64,000 bases of DNA, taken from assembly GCA_964610745.1 (NCBI GenBank), contig CAZSYL010000003.1, positions 49,529-113,528 of the forward strand, in the 5' to 3' direction. The position numbers were made by a program, and so were the translations under genes. This DNA comes from SHLQ01 sp964610745 (lineage in GTDB: Bacteria; Actinomycetota; Acidimicrobiia; Acidimicrobiales; SHLQ01). The notes under the pieces were generated by a model that saw nothing but the letters and a program-made list of their open reading frames with translations, searched no databases and was not told the DNA's origin. Positions 17,425 through 26,659 of this stretch are shown one piece after another (the stretch's first letter is position 1; every line of letters starts with the position of its first letter).

Positions 17425-18843
17425 GTGGGAGATAGTGGTTCGAACGCCGCGCGTGGCGTTTTCGCGAATCGCACCCTGAATCTTCGAAGCGTGCCCGTCA
17501 TTGGGTACGACATGGACTACACGCTGATCCACTATCACTCCGCACAATGGGAAGGCGCTGTCTTTACTCACGCGCTCGACGCTCTCGAGAGTCTTGGTCG
17601 GTCTGTCGCTGAGTTCACGTTCGACCCAACACAATTTACGGTTGGGCTCGCCTTCGATCTTGAACTTGGAAATCTGCTCAAGGCCACTCGATTCGGGCGT
17701 GTTGTGCGAGCTCAGCACGGCAACGAACTTCTCAGCTTCGAACAACAGCGCCAGGCCTACTCGTCGACGATCGTGGAACTCTCATCGCCGAGATTTCGCT
17801 TCATGAACACACTCTTCGAGCTCAGCCGGGCCAGTTTGTTTACACAACTTGTCGATCTTCACGACAAGTCGCCACTAGCTGGAATCCGTAGCTATAGCGA
17901 CATTTACACCGCTGTAGATGACGCTCTTGGGCTGGCGCACAACGGCGCAAAGCTCAAGGCGGAGATCGTGGCTGACAAAGCGCGCTTCGTCGACCTCGAC
18001 GCCGATGTGGCAGCGACATTGCAAGAGCAACGGCTGGCGGGGAAGAAGTTGGTACTGGTGACGAATTCTGACTGGGCCTACACCCGTGAAATGATGCCCT
18101 ACTGTTTCGATCGTTTCATCGATGGTGAGGGAACGTGGCGAAGCCTATTTGACCTGGTGATTGTGTCTGCCAACAAGCCTCGCTTCTTCGTTGGCTCCGA
18201 CCCGCTCTATCGGGTCGTCGACGAGGATCAATCGCTTCTGCTGCCACACTCGGGACCCCTCGAAGCTGGCGCCGTCTACTTCGGTGGGAACGCCAGGCTC
18301 CTCGAAAATCTCCTCGACCTGGACGGCGATGAACCGTTGTACGTAGGCGATCATCTGTTTGGTGACGTCCACGTTTCGAAGGATGTGCTTTCGTGGCGTA
18401 CCGCCTTAGTGGCTCGCGAACTCGAAGCGGAGATCTCTGCAGCGATGACCTTCGCTCCCAAGCAGGCGCAGCTCGAGGCCCTCATGACCGACAAGGTTGC
18501 AGTCGACCGGTTGCAAGCACAACTGCGGCTCGAACGTGTCGCCGGCGGCGGGAGCGATGTGCAGGACGCGTACAACAAAGCAACCGCACGAGGAGTTCGT
18601 TTGGACGAGAGGATCGCTCCACTTGCACGCGAAGCTGGTGAGCTCGGCAACCCAATCTGGGGGCCTCTTATGCGGGCGGGCAACGACAAGAGCCTTTTTG
18701 CGCGCCAGGTCGAGCGCTACGCCGACGTGTACACGTCGAGAGTTTCGAACTTTCGCGACGAGACACCGTTCGCGTACTTGCGCGCGGCGCGAGGGTCGCT
18801 CCCTCACGACGTCGCGGTTGTGGATCGTGATGGAGACTCCTGA
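17425..18843 (+). CDS. HAD-superfamily purine 5'-nucleotidase (cN-II type, HAD-IG family)
   Basis: A 472-residue protein starting at GTG 17425. The HAD nucleophile motif is GYDMDYTLIHYH (Asp ~29 and ~31), the hallmark of the cytosolic IMP/GMP 5'-nucleotidase family. Motif II is LVLVTNSDW and motif IV is YVGDHLFGDV. The length matches the family. It should dephosphorylate purine nucleoside monophosphates in the cytosol. It directly follows the GyrB-like gene and precedes the monooxygenase gene by 11 bases, so a three-gene transcript is possible. Confidence 0.88.
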   Translation: MGDSGSNAARGVFANRTLNLRSVPVIGYDMDYTLIHYHSAQWEGAVFTHALDALESLGRSVAEFTFDPTQFTVGLAFDLELGNLLKATRFGRVVRAQHGNELLSFEQQRQAYSSTIVELSSPRFRFMNTLFELSRASLFTQLVDLHDKSPLAGIRSYSDIYTAVDDALGLAHNGAKLKAEIVADKARFVDLDADVAATLQEQRLAGKKLVLVTNSDWAYTREMMPYCFDRFIDGEGTWRSLFDLVIVSANKPRFFVGSDPLYRVVDEDQSLLLPHSGPLEAGAVYFGGNARLLENLLDLDGDEPLYVGDHLFGDVHVSKDVLSWRTALVARELEAEISAAMTFAPKQAQLEALMTDKVAVDRLQAQLRLERVAGGGSDVQDAYNKATARGVRLDERIAPLAREAGELGNPIWGPLMRAGNDKSLFARQVERYADVYTSRVSNFRDETPFAYLRAARGSLPHDVAVVDRDGDS

Positions 18844-18854
18844 GCCAGCACTCA

Positions 18855-20351
18855 GTGGCTAAGCCCCGTAACATCTCGCGAATGACAGGTCTCACGCCCA
18901 TTGCCACCGAATCGGTCGACGTGGCGATTATTGGTGCAGGGATCTCCGGGATCAGCGCTGCGTACCATCTGTCGACGAACTGCCCGGACCGGACATTCAC
19001 CATGCTCGAGCAGCGCTCCAACCTAGGAGGAACCTGGGACCTGTTTCGCTACCCGGGCATCCGTTCGGACAGCGATATGCACACCCTCGGCTTTCGATTT
19101 GCGCCGTGGATCCACGAAGAGTCCATTGCCGAGGGCTCGATGATTCTCGAGTATTTGAACGAAACGGTCGACAGATTTGATCTGAGACGGCACATCTGTT
19201 TCCAACAAAAGGTGACCGCGGCTACGTGGTCCTCGGAAGAGAGATCGTGGACGCTCACGATCCTTGGAGCGGACGGCGTTCGCATCCTCAATTGCAATGT
19301 GCTGTTCGTGTGCGCTGGCTATTACAGTTACCGCGCTGGCCATACGCCCGAGCTCCCGGGGATGGCAGACTTTGGCGGACGCATCGTGCATCCCCAGCAG
19401 TGGCCAGATGATCTCGATGTTGCTGGTAGCACCGTCGTGGTGATCGGTTCCGGAGCGACAGCGGTGACGATCGTCCCTGCTCTCGCGAGCGCCGGAGCCG
19501 ACGTCACGATGCTCCAACGATCACCGACCTACATGGTGAGTGCCCCGAACACCGATGCCTTTGCAACCAGGTTGCGAGAGGTCCTTCCTGAGCGGGTCGC
19601 GTACGGTGTGACGCGAGTGCGGAACATCGCTCGAGATCAGATGATCTACAAGGTAAGTCGCATCGCTCCATCGTTGCTGCGAAACGAACTGCTCCGCCGC
19701 GTGCGCGAGGAACTTGGGCCCGAACTCACCACCGCCCACTTCACGCCTGACTACGAACCATGGGACCAACGCCTCTGTCTCGTCCCCAACGGCGACTTCT
19801 TCGACGCCATAGGTTCGGGCGAGGCAGCTGTCGTCACCGCTGACATCGAGTCGATTGATGAGGGGGGAGTGCATCTGCAGAACGGTGACTATCTCGAGGC
19901 CGACATCATCATCACCGCGACCGGACTTGCACTCACGATTGCGGGCGACATCGGTCTGTCGGTCGACGGGAAACCGATCGATTTCGCCGAAACTGTGACC
20001 TATCGCGGCATAGCGTACAGCGGCGTCCCCAACCTCTTTACAACGTTCGGCTACGTGAACGCCTCCTGGACGCTTCGTGCGGACATGGTCAGCCGCTACG
20101 TCTGTCGCCTCCTCAACGAAATGGCGGACGTCGGCGCCAGCATGTGTGTTCCTGAGCTTCGTCCCGCAGAGCGCGACGCTGAGCGCCGCGGATGGATAGA
20201 CGACTTCTCCGCGGGATACGTCACGCGGATGCTGCCTGAGCTGCCCAAGCAACTCGACCGGGATCCCTGGCGCAACTACCAGAGCTTTGCTGCTGATCAG
20301 AAAAGCCTGCTGTACTCGCCAATAGCGGACGGGGTCATGCAACTTCGTTGA
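18855..20351 (+). CDS. FAD/NADPH-dependent Baeyer-Villiger-type monooxygenase
   Basis: A 498-residue flavoprotein from GTG 18855. The first Rossmann motif is VDVAIIGAGISGISAAYHL, followed by the family string GGTWDLFRYPGIRSDSDM. The Baeyer-Villiger fingerprint FxGxxxHxxxWP is intact as FGGRIVHPQQWP, and the NADPH Rossmann motif is VVVIGSGATAVTIVPALA. It should insert oxygen into ketones or hydroxylate lipophilic substrates using NADPH and O2; the substrate is unknown. Many actinobacteria carry several such enzymes for steroid or terpenoid catabolism. Confidence 0.9.
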   Translation: MAKPRNISRMTGLTPIATESVDVAIIGAGISGISAAYHLSTNCPDRTFTMLEQRSNLGGTWDLFRYPGIRSDSDMHTLGFRFAPWIHEESIAEGSMILEYLNETVDRFDLRRHICFQQKVTAATWSSEERSWTLTILGADGVRILNCNVLFVCAGYYSYRAGHTPELPGMADFGGRIVHPQQWPDDLDVAGSTVVVIGSGATAVTIVPALASAGADVTMLQRSPTYMVSAPNTDAFATRLREVLPERVAYGVTRVRNIARDQMIYKVSRIAPSLLRNELLRRVREELGPELTTAHFTPDYEPWDQRLCLVPNGDFFDAIGSGEAAVVTADIESIDEGGVHLQNGDYLEADIIITATGLALTIAGDIGLSVDGKPIDFAETVTYRGIAYSGVPNLFTTFGYVNASWTLRADMVSRYVCRLLNEMADVGASMCVPELRPAERDAERRGWIDDFSAGYVTRMLPELPKQLDRDPWRNYQSFAADQKSLLYSPIADGVMQLR

Positions 20352-20399
20352 CTCACCGGTCCACATAACGCATCGTTCGAGTTTCTATGATGTCCACGA

Positions 20400-21047
20400 A
20401 TGGCACACGGACTGCAACGACTCGTCGTAGGTGACGAACCAGATCAATGGCGCTCAGCTGGATTCACGGTCGATGGTAACGAGTGTCGTCTCGGCAAGGT
20501 GGTCATCGAACTCGTTGGTGCGAAAGGTCGTCGAGGGGTGCACGGATGGGCGCTCGCTGGAGTGTCCGCCAACATCGAACAGATCGAAACGTTGTCGGCC
20601 GGCGAGGTCGAGGTTGAAGGAACGGTGGTCCAGGGTTCTCTGGACAAGCACACGAACGCAGTCTTCGCGATCGATCACGTCGTCGTCGAAACCGGCGACC
20701 AGGCCCGAACCGTGGCCGCTTTCGAAGCTGCAGGCCTATCAGAACGACGCAACGCGACCGCCGACACCCCGCTAGGGCGTCGCCAACAGAGTTTCTTCTG
20801 GGCGGGGCGAGTCATCGTCGAGGTGGTTGGACCGCTCGAGCAGGATCCATCGGCCGAGACACAGATCTGGGGACTTGCGCTCGTAAGTAGCAACCTGCAG
20901 ACGACAGCTCACGTGCTGGGCGAGCATCTCGACGAACCCCGCGACGCCGTACAACCCGGCCGCAGAATTGCGACGATGCAGACCAAGCAACTCGATATCT
21001 CCGTACCGATCGTGGTGATGAGCCCTCACGTCGCGGAACTGCTCTAG
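20400..21047 (+). CDS. Glyoxalase/VOC-fold protein
   Basis: A 215-residue protein from ATG 20400. It contains two related halves, each with a beta-alpha-beta-beta pattern (HGLQRLVVGDEPDQWRSAGFTV...VIELVG and IDHVVVETGDQARTVAAFEAAGL...VIVEVVG...WGLALVSSNL). The IDHVVV...AAFEAAGL string is typical of the vicinal-oxygen-chelate fold. Metal ligands are only partly identifiable. It lies 48 bases after the monooxygenase and may be co-transcribed with it. Confidence 0.75.
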   Translation: MAHGLQRLVVGDEPDQWRSAGFTVDGNECRLGKVVIELVGAKGRRGVHGWALAGVSANIEQIETLSAGEVEVEGTVVQGSLDKHTNAVFAIDHVVVETGDQARTVAAFEAAGLSERRNATADTPLGRRQQSFFWAGRVIVEVVGPLEQDPSAETQIWGLALVSSNLQTTAHVLGEHLDEPRDAVQPGRRIATMQTKQLDISVPIVVMSPHVAELL

Positions 21048-21090
21048 CGGCCCGAAGGCATCGACCATCCCGGTACCGGGCCAATACGAG

Positions 21091-22689
21091 CTAGGGCGAG
21101 ACCTTCGGCGAGCCGATCGCCTTGACAGAGGCGATTGAGGGAAGCTCATCAATTTTCGCGACGACTACGGCTGGAATTGGCACGGATGTTGAGATGGCTA
21201 GCAGCGCCAACCCCTCAGCGACAGCATCGTCCTTGCCCGCCTTGCCCAAGTGCATGTCGTCGATGTTGATTCGCGCTTCCCCGAAGATCGTTCCAACCTG
21301 TCCAATCATGCCTGGAGTGTCATCGTTGAGGACGAGCAAGAGATGCTCAGACGCAGGTAGGTCGATGTTGATTCCATCGATCGAGACGATGCGGGATTCG
21401 CCAGATGGTAGGTGAACAGTCCCGGCGATCGAATGGCCGCCGCCCGAGATCTTGATGCCATTGACGAGATTCGATGGGGACTTCGTCGTGCTTCGTGTCG
21501 TCACCGAGACGCCTTGCTCGGAAGCGACGGCTTCAGCGTTAACAAAGCTGACCGGAGTAGTGGACAAATCCGTCATCAGACCTTTGACGACGGCCAACTC
21601 GAGCATACGGCAGTCAAGCCCGCCGATATCGCCAGCAAAGACGGCTTCGACCTCCTCGGGCTTGCCATCGACGAGGCGGGCGAATTGTGCGCCGAGCTGC
21701 TCAGCGAGCGGCAGGAATGGGCGGACCTCGTCCTTCATCGCAGCAGCCGCCACGTTGACAGCAAAGGGGACAAAGCTTCCCTCGAGTGCCAGGCTGACCT
21801 GCTCGGCGGTGACCTCTCCGGCACGGTCCTGAGCTTCCGACGTGCTCGCTCCAAGGTGTGGTGTCACGACTACTCCAGGCACACCAAAGAGAGGCGAATC
21901 GGTCTTTGGCTCGACGTCGAAGACATCGATCGCAGCACCGGCGATGGTCCCGTTCGTGATGGCATCAGCCAGATCAGCTTCGTTTACGATGCCGCCTCTG
22001 GCGACATTGATGACCCGCAGCGTGGGTTTCGCGAGCTTGAGGCGCTCTGCGTTGATGAGGTTGATCGTGTCTGGGGTGCGGGCGATGTGGAGCGTCAGGA
22101 AGTCGCTTTCGCTGACGAGCTCATCGAGGCTGACGAGCTCGACACCGAGCTCGTTGGCACGCTCTGGGGACACGAACGGGTCATGGCCGATCAGCCGCAT
22201 ACCAAAGGCCTTGGCTCGCTGAGCGACCAAGCCGCCGATATTGCCCAGTCCAACAATGCCGAGCGTCTTGTCGAGAAGTTCGACACCGCCCCATTGTGAG
22301 CGTTCCCAGCGCCCTTCGACGAGGGCTGCATGGGCCTGAGGAACGTTCCGGGCGGTTGCGAGAAGCATCGCGAGGGTGTGTTCGGCTGCCGAGACAGCGT
22401 TGGACGTTGGTGCGTTCGCGACCATCACGCCGCTCTTGGTCGCAGCTTCAGTATCGACGTTGTCGAGGCCCACGCCAGCTCGCCCGACGACCATCAGCTG
22501 ATCGGCAGCGGCGATGACCTCTTCGGTGATTTGGGTGGCAGATCGAATGATGATGCCCTGAGCTCCCTGCACCGCTGCGAGCAGTTGTTCGGGGGAGAGG
22601 TCGAGTTGCACATCGACTTCATGGCCGGCCTTTCTGAGCAGGTCCAACCCTCGTTCAGCCAGCTTTTCAGTGATCAGTACTCGTGCCAT
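21091..22689 (-). CDS. serA: D-3-phosphoglycerate dehydrogenase
   Basis: 532 residues from ATG 22689 (MARVLITEKLAERGLDLL). The substrate and NAD domains are seen in VGRAGVGLDNVDTEAA, GIVGLGNIGGLVAQRAKAFGM and the PHLGAST histidine. The longer actinobacterial form is indicated by the intervening domain (~320-450) and the C-terminal ACT domain (HLLLVLNDDTPGMIGQVGTIFGEARINIDDMHLG), which binds serine for feedback inhibition. It catalyses the first step of serine biosynthesis. serB lies 98 bases upstream on the same strand, so the two probably share a transcript. Confidence 0.96.
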   Translation of the reverse strand: MARVLITEKLAERGLDLLRKAGHEVDVQLDLSPEQLLAAVQGAQGIIIRSATQITEEVIAAADQLMVVGRAGVGLDNVDTEAATKSGVMVANAPTSNAVSAAEHTLAMLLATARNVPQAHAALVEGRWERSQWGGVELLDKTLGIVGLGNIGGLVAQRAKAFGMRLIGHDPFVSPERANELGVELVSLDELVSESDFLTLHIARTPDTINLINAERLKLAKPTLRVINVARGGIVNEADLADAITNGTIAGAAIDVFDVEPKTDSPLFGVPGVVVTPHLGASTSEAQDRAGEVTAEQVSLALEGSFVPFAVNVAAAAMKDEVRPFLPLAEQLGAQFARLVDGKPEEVEAVFAGDIGGLDCRMLELAVVKGLMTDLSTTPVSFVNAEAVASEQGVSVTTRSTTKSPSNLVNGIKISGGGHSIAGTVHLPSGESRIVSIDGINIDLPASEHLLLVLNDDTPGMIGQVGTIFGEARINIDDMHLGKAGKDDAVAEGLALLAISTSVPIPAVVVAKIDELPSIASVKAIGSPKVSP

Positions 22690-22787
22690 GCGTTGACAAT
22701 ACGAGAATCTTCGTCCGGCCCACACCTACTGTGCGGTAAATCACGCGGCATTTTCATTCGTGTCCTCGATCAGCGAGCGCGTCGGGA

Positions 22788-23969
22788 CTAATCGCCCACG
22801 AGGTCGTCTGCTATGACCTCCTCGCGGCGGACGCCGAGGAGGAAGAGAATCGCATCGAGATGCGGCGAACTAAGCGTGGCGTCGGCTGCTTCGCGTACTA
22901 CCTGCTTTGCACAGAACGCCACACCGAGGCCGGCTGCGGCGAGCATGTCCAAGTCGTTTGCGCCATCACCAACAGCAACGACCTGTTCAGGGTCGATGCC
23001 TTCCTGGGCTGCCAACTCAGACAAGAGGTCCGCCTTGGCAGCTCGATCAATGATCGGGCCGGTCAGTTCGCCCGTGAGGATTCCGCGTTTGATCTCCAGC
23101 TCGTTGGCATAGGCATGGTCAATATCGAGGGCGTCTTTGAGTCGTTCGGTAAACGAGATGAATCCGCCACTAACGATCGCAACCTTGTATCCCAAGCGCT
23201 TGAGGGTTCGGATAAAGGTCTCTGCGCCTTTGGTCAGTCGTAGCTGGTCGTAGGCCTGATCGATAATGTCGGCGGGTTGGCCGCCGAGGAGAGCGACACG
23301 TTGGCGAAGCGACTCTTCGAAATCGAGCTGTCCGGCCATGGCCGCCGCGGTAATTGCGGCACATTCGTCGCCTACACCTGCCTGGTCGGCGAGCAGATCG
23401 ATCATCTCGTTTTGGATGAGCGTGGAGTCGACATCGAGCACGACAAGTCTTTGAGCACGACGACGAAGGCCGGTTCGTTGGACGGCTACGTCGAAGCGGG
23501 GGTTGTCGGACGCGCTGTCCATGAGCAACCCGCGCATCTCTTCGAGGTGCCCGCCATGGACCTCGAACTCGTAACACCAGACCGGGGTCTTCGCGAGCCG
23601 TCGAATTCGTTCGATGTTGCCGTTGGCCTTGGCGATGGCTGCCGTGACCGACTCGAGGTCTACCGGACCAAGTTCTGGCCCGATGACCGATACGACGAGT
23701 GAGGGGAGCGATACGGCGGGAGCTGAGTCGACGAGGTCAAAATCGATGTCGAGTCCACGCTCCCAGCCAAGGAGCAGGATGTCCTTGAGGACATTCTGAC
23801 CGCGTGGTACATCGACAACGATCTCGAGCGTTAGCTTTCCACGGACCACGATCTGCTCGACGTCGTGCACTGACGCGTCAGCCTTTGCGAGGATGCCCAT
23901 TGCAGCTGTGGTAATACCGGTCTGATCTGGCCCACTGATGCGAACGAGGATGGTTTCTCGTGAAGTCAT
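22788..23969 (-). CDS. serB: Phosphoserine phosphatase with N-terminal ACT domains
   Basis: 393 residues from ATG 23969 (MTSRETILVRISGPDQTG). Two ACT-like domains span ~1-165. The HAD domain follows: LDVDSTLIQNEMIDLLADQAG (nucleophile motif), IVSGGFISFTERL (motif II), and GDGANDLDMLAAAGLGVAF (motif IV). The two-ACT architecture is that of mycobacterial SerB2, which is serine-regulated. It catalyses the last step of serine synthesis, and serA is the next gene. The rhomboid gene ends 10 bases upstream. Confidence 0.95.
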   Translation of the reverse strand: MTSRETILVRISGPDQTGITTAAMGILAKADASVHDVEQIVVRGKLTLEIVVDVPRGQNVLKDILLLGWERGLDIDFDLVDSAPAVSLPSLVVSVIGPELGPVDLESVTAAIAKANGNIERIRRLAKTPVWCYEFEVHGGHLEEMRGLLMDSASDNPRFDVAVQRTGLRRRAQRLVVLDVDSTLIQNEMIDLLADQAGVGDECAAITAAAMAGQLDFEESLRQRVALLGGQPADIIDQAYDQLRLTKGAETFIRTLKRLGYKVAIVSGGFISFTERLKDALDIDHAYANELEIKRGILTGELTGPIIDRAAKADLLSELAAQEGIDPEQVVAVGDGANDLDMLAAAGLGVAFCAKQVVREAADATLSSPHLDAILFLLGVRREEVIADDLVGD

Positions 23970-23979
23970 AAATAACACG

Positions 23980-24654
23980 CTAACCAGCGTCGGGTGGATC
24001 CAACGATGGTAGTGACCGCTTTGGCACGGTCAGACGAGCAGCGATCATTCCGGCGATAAAGCCAAAGAGGTGACCCTCCCACGAGATCCCGGCTGTGGGA
24101 ACGAAACTCACGAGGATCGTGCCGCCGTAAAAGATGATGGCTATGAAGCCCGCGAGGATGCTCAACGGCCGCTTTTCGAGCACGGCGGCCGCGAGTAGGA
24201 AACCGAGCATGCCGAATACCCAGCCACTTGCACCGATGTGGTTCTCGTTGTTGCCAATGGCAAACGCCCACACGGCAAGACCCCCGACGACGATAATGAT
24301 GATGCTTGACTTCACGTAGCGCGATCGTCCTCCGGTGAGAATCAACAAGCTGAGAACGCCGAACGGGATTGAATTTGAGATCAGATGTGGAAACCCACTG
24401 TGAAGGAACGGTGACCACAGGACGCCATCAAGTCCGGCAGTAGAACGGGGGAGGATTCCGTTGCCCTGAAGCCGATCTCCCAGAGCGAAGGTGTCGAGTA
24501 TCTCGATGACCCACATGACCGAAAGGAGGCCACCAACGAGAAGAAAGCTCGTGCCGACGTTGCGGCCAAAGGCTGCCACTGCTCCACTAGATGAGGTCTC
24601 CACCCAGGCAGAATCGCTTGATGCGTCGTCGCTGTTTATCGGATCGACGTTCAT
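23980..24654 (-). CDS. Rhomboid-family intramembrane serine protease
   Basis: 224 residues from ATG 24654 (MNVDPINSDD); the frame continues upstream but this ATG overlaps the preceding gene's TGA (ATGA). About six membrane helices are visible. The catalytic serine motif GASGWVFGMLG and the later GHLFGFIAGMIAA histidine form the rhomboid dyad, and HSGFPHLISNSIPFGVLSL matches the HxxxxHxxxN-like region. It should cleave transmembrane proteins within the bilayer. It forms a tight run with the LLM gene upstream and serB downstream. Confidence 0.88.
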   Translation of the reverse strand: MNVDPINSDDASSDSAWVETSSSGAVAAFGRNVGTSFLLVGGLLSVMWVIEILDTFALGDRLQGNGILPRSTAGLDGVLWSPFLHSGFPHLISNSIPFGVLSLLILTGGRSRYVKSSIIIIVVGGLAVWAFAIGNNENHIGASGWVFGMLGFLLAAAVLEKRPLSILAGFIAIIFYGGTILVSFVPTAGISWEGHLFGFIAGMIAARLTVPKRSLPSLDPPDAG

Positions 24655-25577
24655 AGTTCGAGAGCCTCCGCGAGATCGCTGAGATGGTCGAGGTCTTTCA
24701 GGTCGAGGAACTGGAGATACATCCGCGTGCACCCAACATCCTCGAACTCGGCGAGACGAGCCCGCGCCTCATCGACCGTACCAGCGACTCCGCTCTGGCG
24801 AAGTTCACTCGTCTCTCGGCCAATCGCCGCAGCCCGGCGAGCAAATTCGGCCTCGGTCGAACCAACGGCTGCGACCTGAGCGGCCGACCATACGAGTGTT
24901 TCAGGGTCCCGCTCGCGAGCTTCACACGCCTCGACGGTTGGGCCGCACGTCTCAGCCCATTCGGCCGCCGGCTGGAACGGGACGTTGAATTCGGATGCGT
25001 ACTGGCTGGCCAGGTTTGGTGTTCGCCGCTTACCCGTGCCACCCATGATGATCGGGGGAGTGGGTCTCTGCCAGGGCTTGGGAAGGGCTGGCGACTCGAC
25101 GAGTTGGTAGTACTCGCCATCAAAGTTGAACGTCTCGCCCTCGGGCGTCTTCCATATGCCCGTGATGATCGCGATGCCCTCGGCAAGCCGGTCAAAGCGC
25201 TCCTGTACCGACGGGAATGGGATTCCGTGGGAGGTGTGCTCTTGCTCAAACCAACCAGCGCCAAGCCCGAGCTCGATGCGGCCGCCACTCATGTGGTCGA
25301 CCTGCGCAACCTGTATTGCCAACTGCCCTGGGTTCCGGAAGGTGATCGGCGATACGAGCGCGCCAATACGAAGACGCTCGGTGTCGCGGGCCAGCCCTGC
25401 CAGGGTTATCCAGGCATCCAACGGACCTGGCTGGCCGCTGACGTGGTCGCCCATCTTTTGATAATGATCCGAGGTAAAGAAACCGTCGAAACCGAGTTCT
25501 TCGGCTCGGGTCGCGAACGCTAAGACCTCAGCGTAGGTGGTGCCCTGCTGCGGTTCGACAAATATTCGTGCGTCCAT
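24651..25577 (-). CDS. Luciferase-like (LLM) F420-dependent oxidoreductase
   Basis: A 308-residue TIM-barrel protein. Typical family strings are FATRAEELGFDGFFTSDHYQKM, LRIGALVSPITFRNPGQLAIQVAQVDHMSGGRIELGLGAGWFEQEH and PPIIMGGTGKRR. The sequence matches the actinobacterial F420-binding subgroup rather than bacterial luciferase. The substrate is unknown. The first gene of the minus-strand run LLM-rhomboid-serB-serA; its promoter lies in the 285-base spacer upstream. Confidence 0.88.
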   Translation of the reverse strand: MDARIFVEPQQGTTYAEVLAFATRAEELGFDGFFTSDHYQKMGDHVSGQPGPLDAWITLAGLARDTERLRIGALVSPITFRNPGQLAIQVAQVDHMSGGRIELGLGAGWFEQEHTSHGIPFPSVQERFDRLAEGIAIITGIWKTPEGETFNFDGEYYQLVESPALPKPWQRPTPPIIMGGTGKRRTPNLASQYASEFNVPFQPAAEWAETCGPTVEACEARERDPETLVWSAAQVAAVGSTEAEFARRAAAIGRETSELRQSGVAGTVDEARARLAEFEDVGCTRMYLQFLDLKDLDHLSDLAEALEL

Positions 25578-25772
25578 AGTTGATCAATACGCTAGTCGGT
25601 TGGGTGCGTCTCCGATGAGCCGTAGTGGCGCCACGTCATGTGTGCGCAACAAACACCTCATTTCCGGCAAGCGTTAACCGATATAGGAAATAGTCGTGGC
25701 TTTAGAGATTGCTCCGGATTCGACCCGTTGTGGTCGGAACTGGAAGGTGGGAGCGGCGACTAATGACCCGGA

Positions 25773-25805
25773 GGAGCATGGGCAGACATGTGCTGTTCAT
25801 GCTCC
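25773..25805 (-). terminator. Hairpin, probable terminator after the iclR gene
   Basis: GGAGCATG (25773-25780) pairs perfectly with CATGCTCC (25798-25805), with an inner CAG/CTG pair continuing the stem. There is no clear U-tract. It lies between the end of iclR and the LLM gene start (spacer 25578-25862), both on the minus strand. The rest of that spacer holds nothing I can identify; a 90-codon open frame in it has no protein-like features. Confidence 0.45.
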
Positions 25806-25862
25806 CACGGGTGGTGGGCGCGGTCGCGGAACTCACGAGTTGGGCGTGAGCCGCTTGCGCGT

Positions 25863-26612
25863 CTACGAGTCGAGCAATTGGGCTTCGATCCGTTGTGCCG
25901 TAGCGGCGACGCGAGTGCCGACTTCATCTCGGTCGAGGTTGGCCGGAAACCGAAACGCGGGGCCGTGAATGTGCAGTGCCATCGTCGTGCGTCCATTGCT
26001 GTCGGCGATCGGCGCTGCGACCGAATTGATGTCCTCGGTGAACTCGCCAAATACCCAGGCGTATCCGTCCTCGCGAATGGTGGCGAAACGTTCGCGAAGC
26101 GCTTCGGGCTCGGTCACTGTCCTATCGGTGTGTCGCTCGAGATCCTGCTCAAGAAACGCTGCCTGCACCGCCCGGCTGGAATGGGCAAGGACAGCTAGAC
26201 CGGCGGGCACGGCGTGTGGTGGAGTGGGTTCGCCGGTCCAGTCCCGAACCACGACTGCGCTGGCAGGGTCATCGACCTGCAGCAGCGTCCGCACGGCACT
26301 ACCGTCGAAACGATTGAGGCCAACCGCTTCGCCCGTCAACTCCATCAGTTCGACCATGTGCGGCCGCGCGATTTCGATCGCGTTCTGGCCGCCACGAATG
26401 GTGCTGCCAAGGTCGCTGATGCCTCCGCCAAGCTCGTATGTGCCGTCGTCTAGCTGGGACACGGCTCGCTCGAATTCCAGGCTGGAGAGCAAACGAGAAA
26501 CGGTGCTCTTTGGCAAACCAGTGCGTTCGCTAAGGTCGGTGACTCCCGATGGCCCGAGCGACAACGCTCGCAGGATTGTGAAGGCACGCTCGATGGACTG
26601 GACACCGGTCAT
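25863..26612 (-). CDS. IclR-family transcriptional regulator
   Basis: A 249-residue protein starting at ATG 26612 (MTGVQSIERAFTILRALSLG). The N-terminal winged helix-turn-helix is GVTDLSERTGLPKSTVSRLLSSLEFERAVSQ. The C-terminal IclR effector domain includes RPHMVELMELTGEAVGLNRFDGSAV and a terminal AAPIADSNGRTTMALHIHGPAFRF segment. Two palindromic sites sit 10-47 bases upstream of its start, implying autoregulation, and matching sites sit upstream of fdhA, implying control of formate dehydrogenase. The effector is unknown. Confidence 0.92.
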   Translation of the reverse strand: MTGVQSIERAFTILRALSLGPSGVTDLSERTGLPKSTVSRLLSSLEFERAVSQLDDGTYELGGGISDLGSTIRGGQNAIEIARPHMVELMELTGEAVGLNRFDGSAVRTLLQVDDPASAVVVRDWTGEPTPPHAVPAGLAVLAHSSRAVQAAFLEQDLERHTDRTVTEPEALRERFATIREDGYAWVFGEFTEDINSVAAPIADSNGRTTMALHIHGPAFRFPANLDRDEVGTRVAATAQRIEAQLLDS

Positions 26613-26621
26613 TCGTTGACT

Positions 26622-26659
26622 GTACCACGATGCGGAACGCTAGATCCACGATGTGGAAC
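26622..26659. promoter_or_regulatory. Paired IclR-type operator sites upstream of iclR
   Basis: Two 17-base imperfect palindromes: GTACCACGATGCGGAAC at 26622-26638 and GATCCACGATGTGGAAC at 26643-26659, with 21-base spacing (two helical turns). The shared half-site is C-R-ATG-Y-GGAAC, and the second has a perfect TCCAC-GAT-GTGGA core. Palindromes of the GTTCC...GGAAC type are known for IclR-family proteins. Confidence 0.6.

Noticed and set aside
25696..25968. 90-codon plus-strand frame before iclR
   Set aside because: It overlaps the end of iclR and a terminator-like hairpin, and has no recognisable features.
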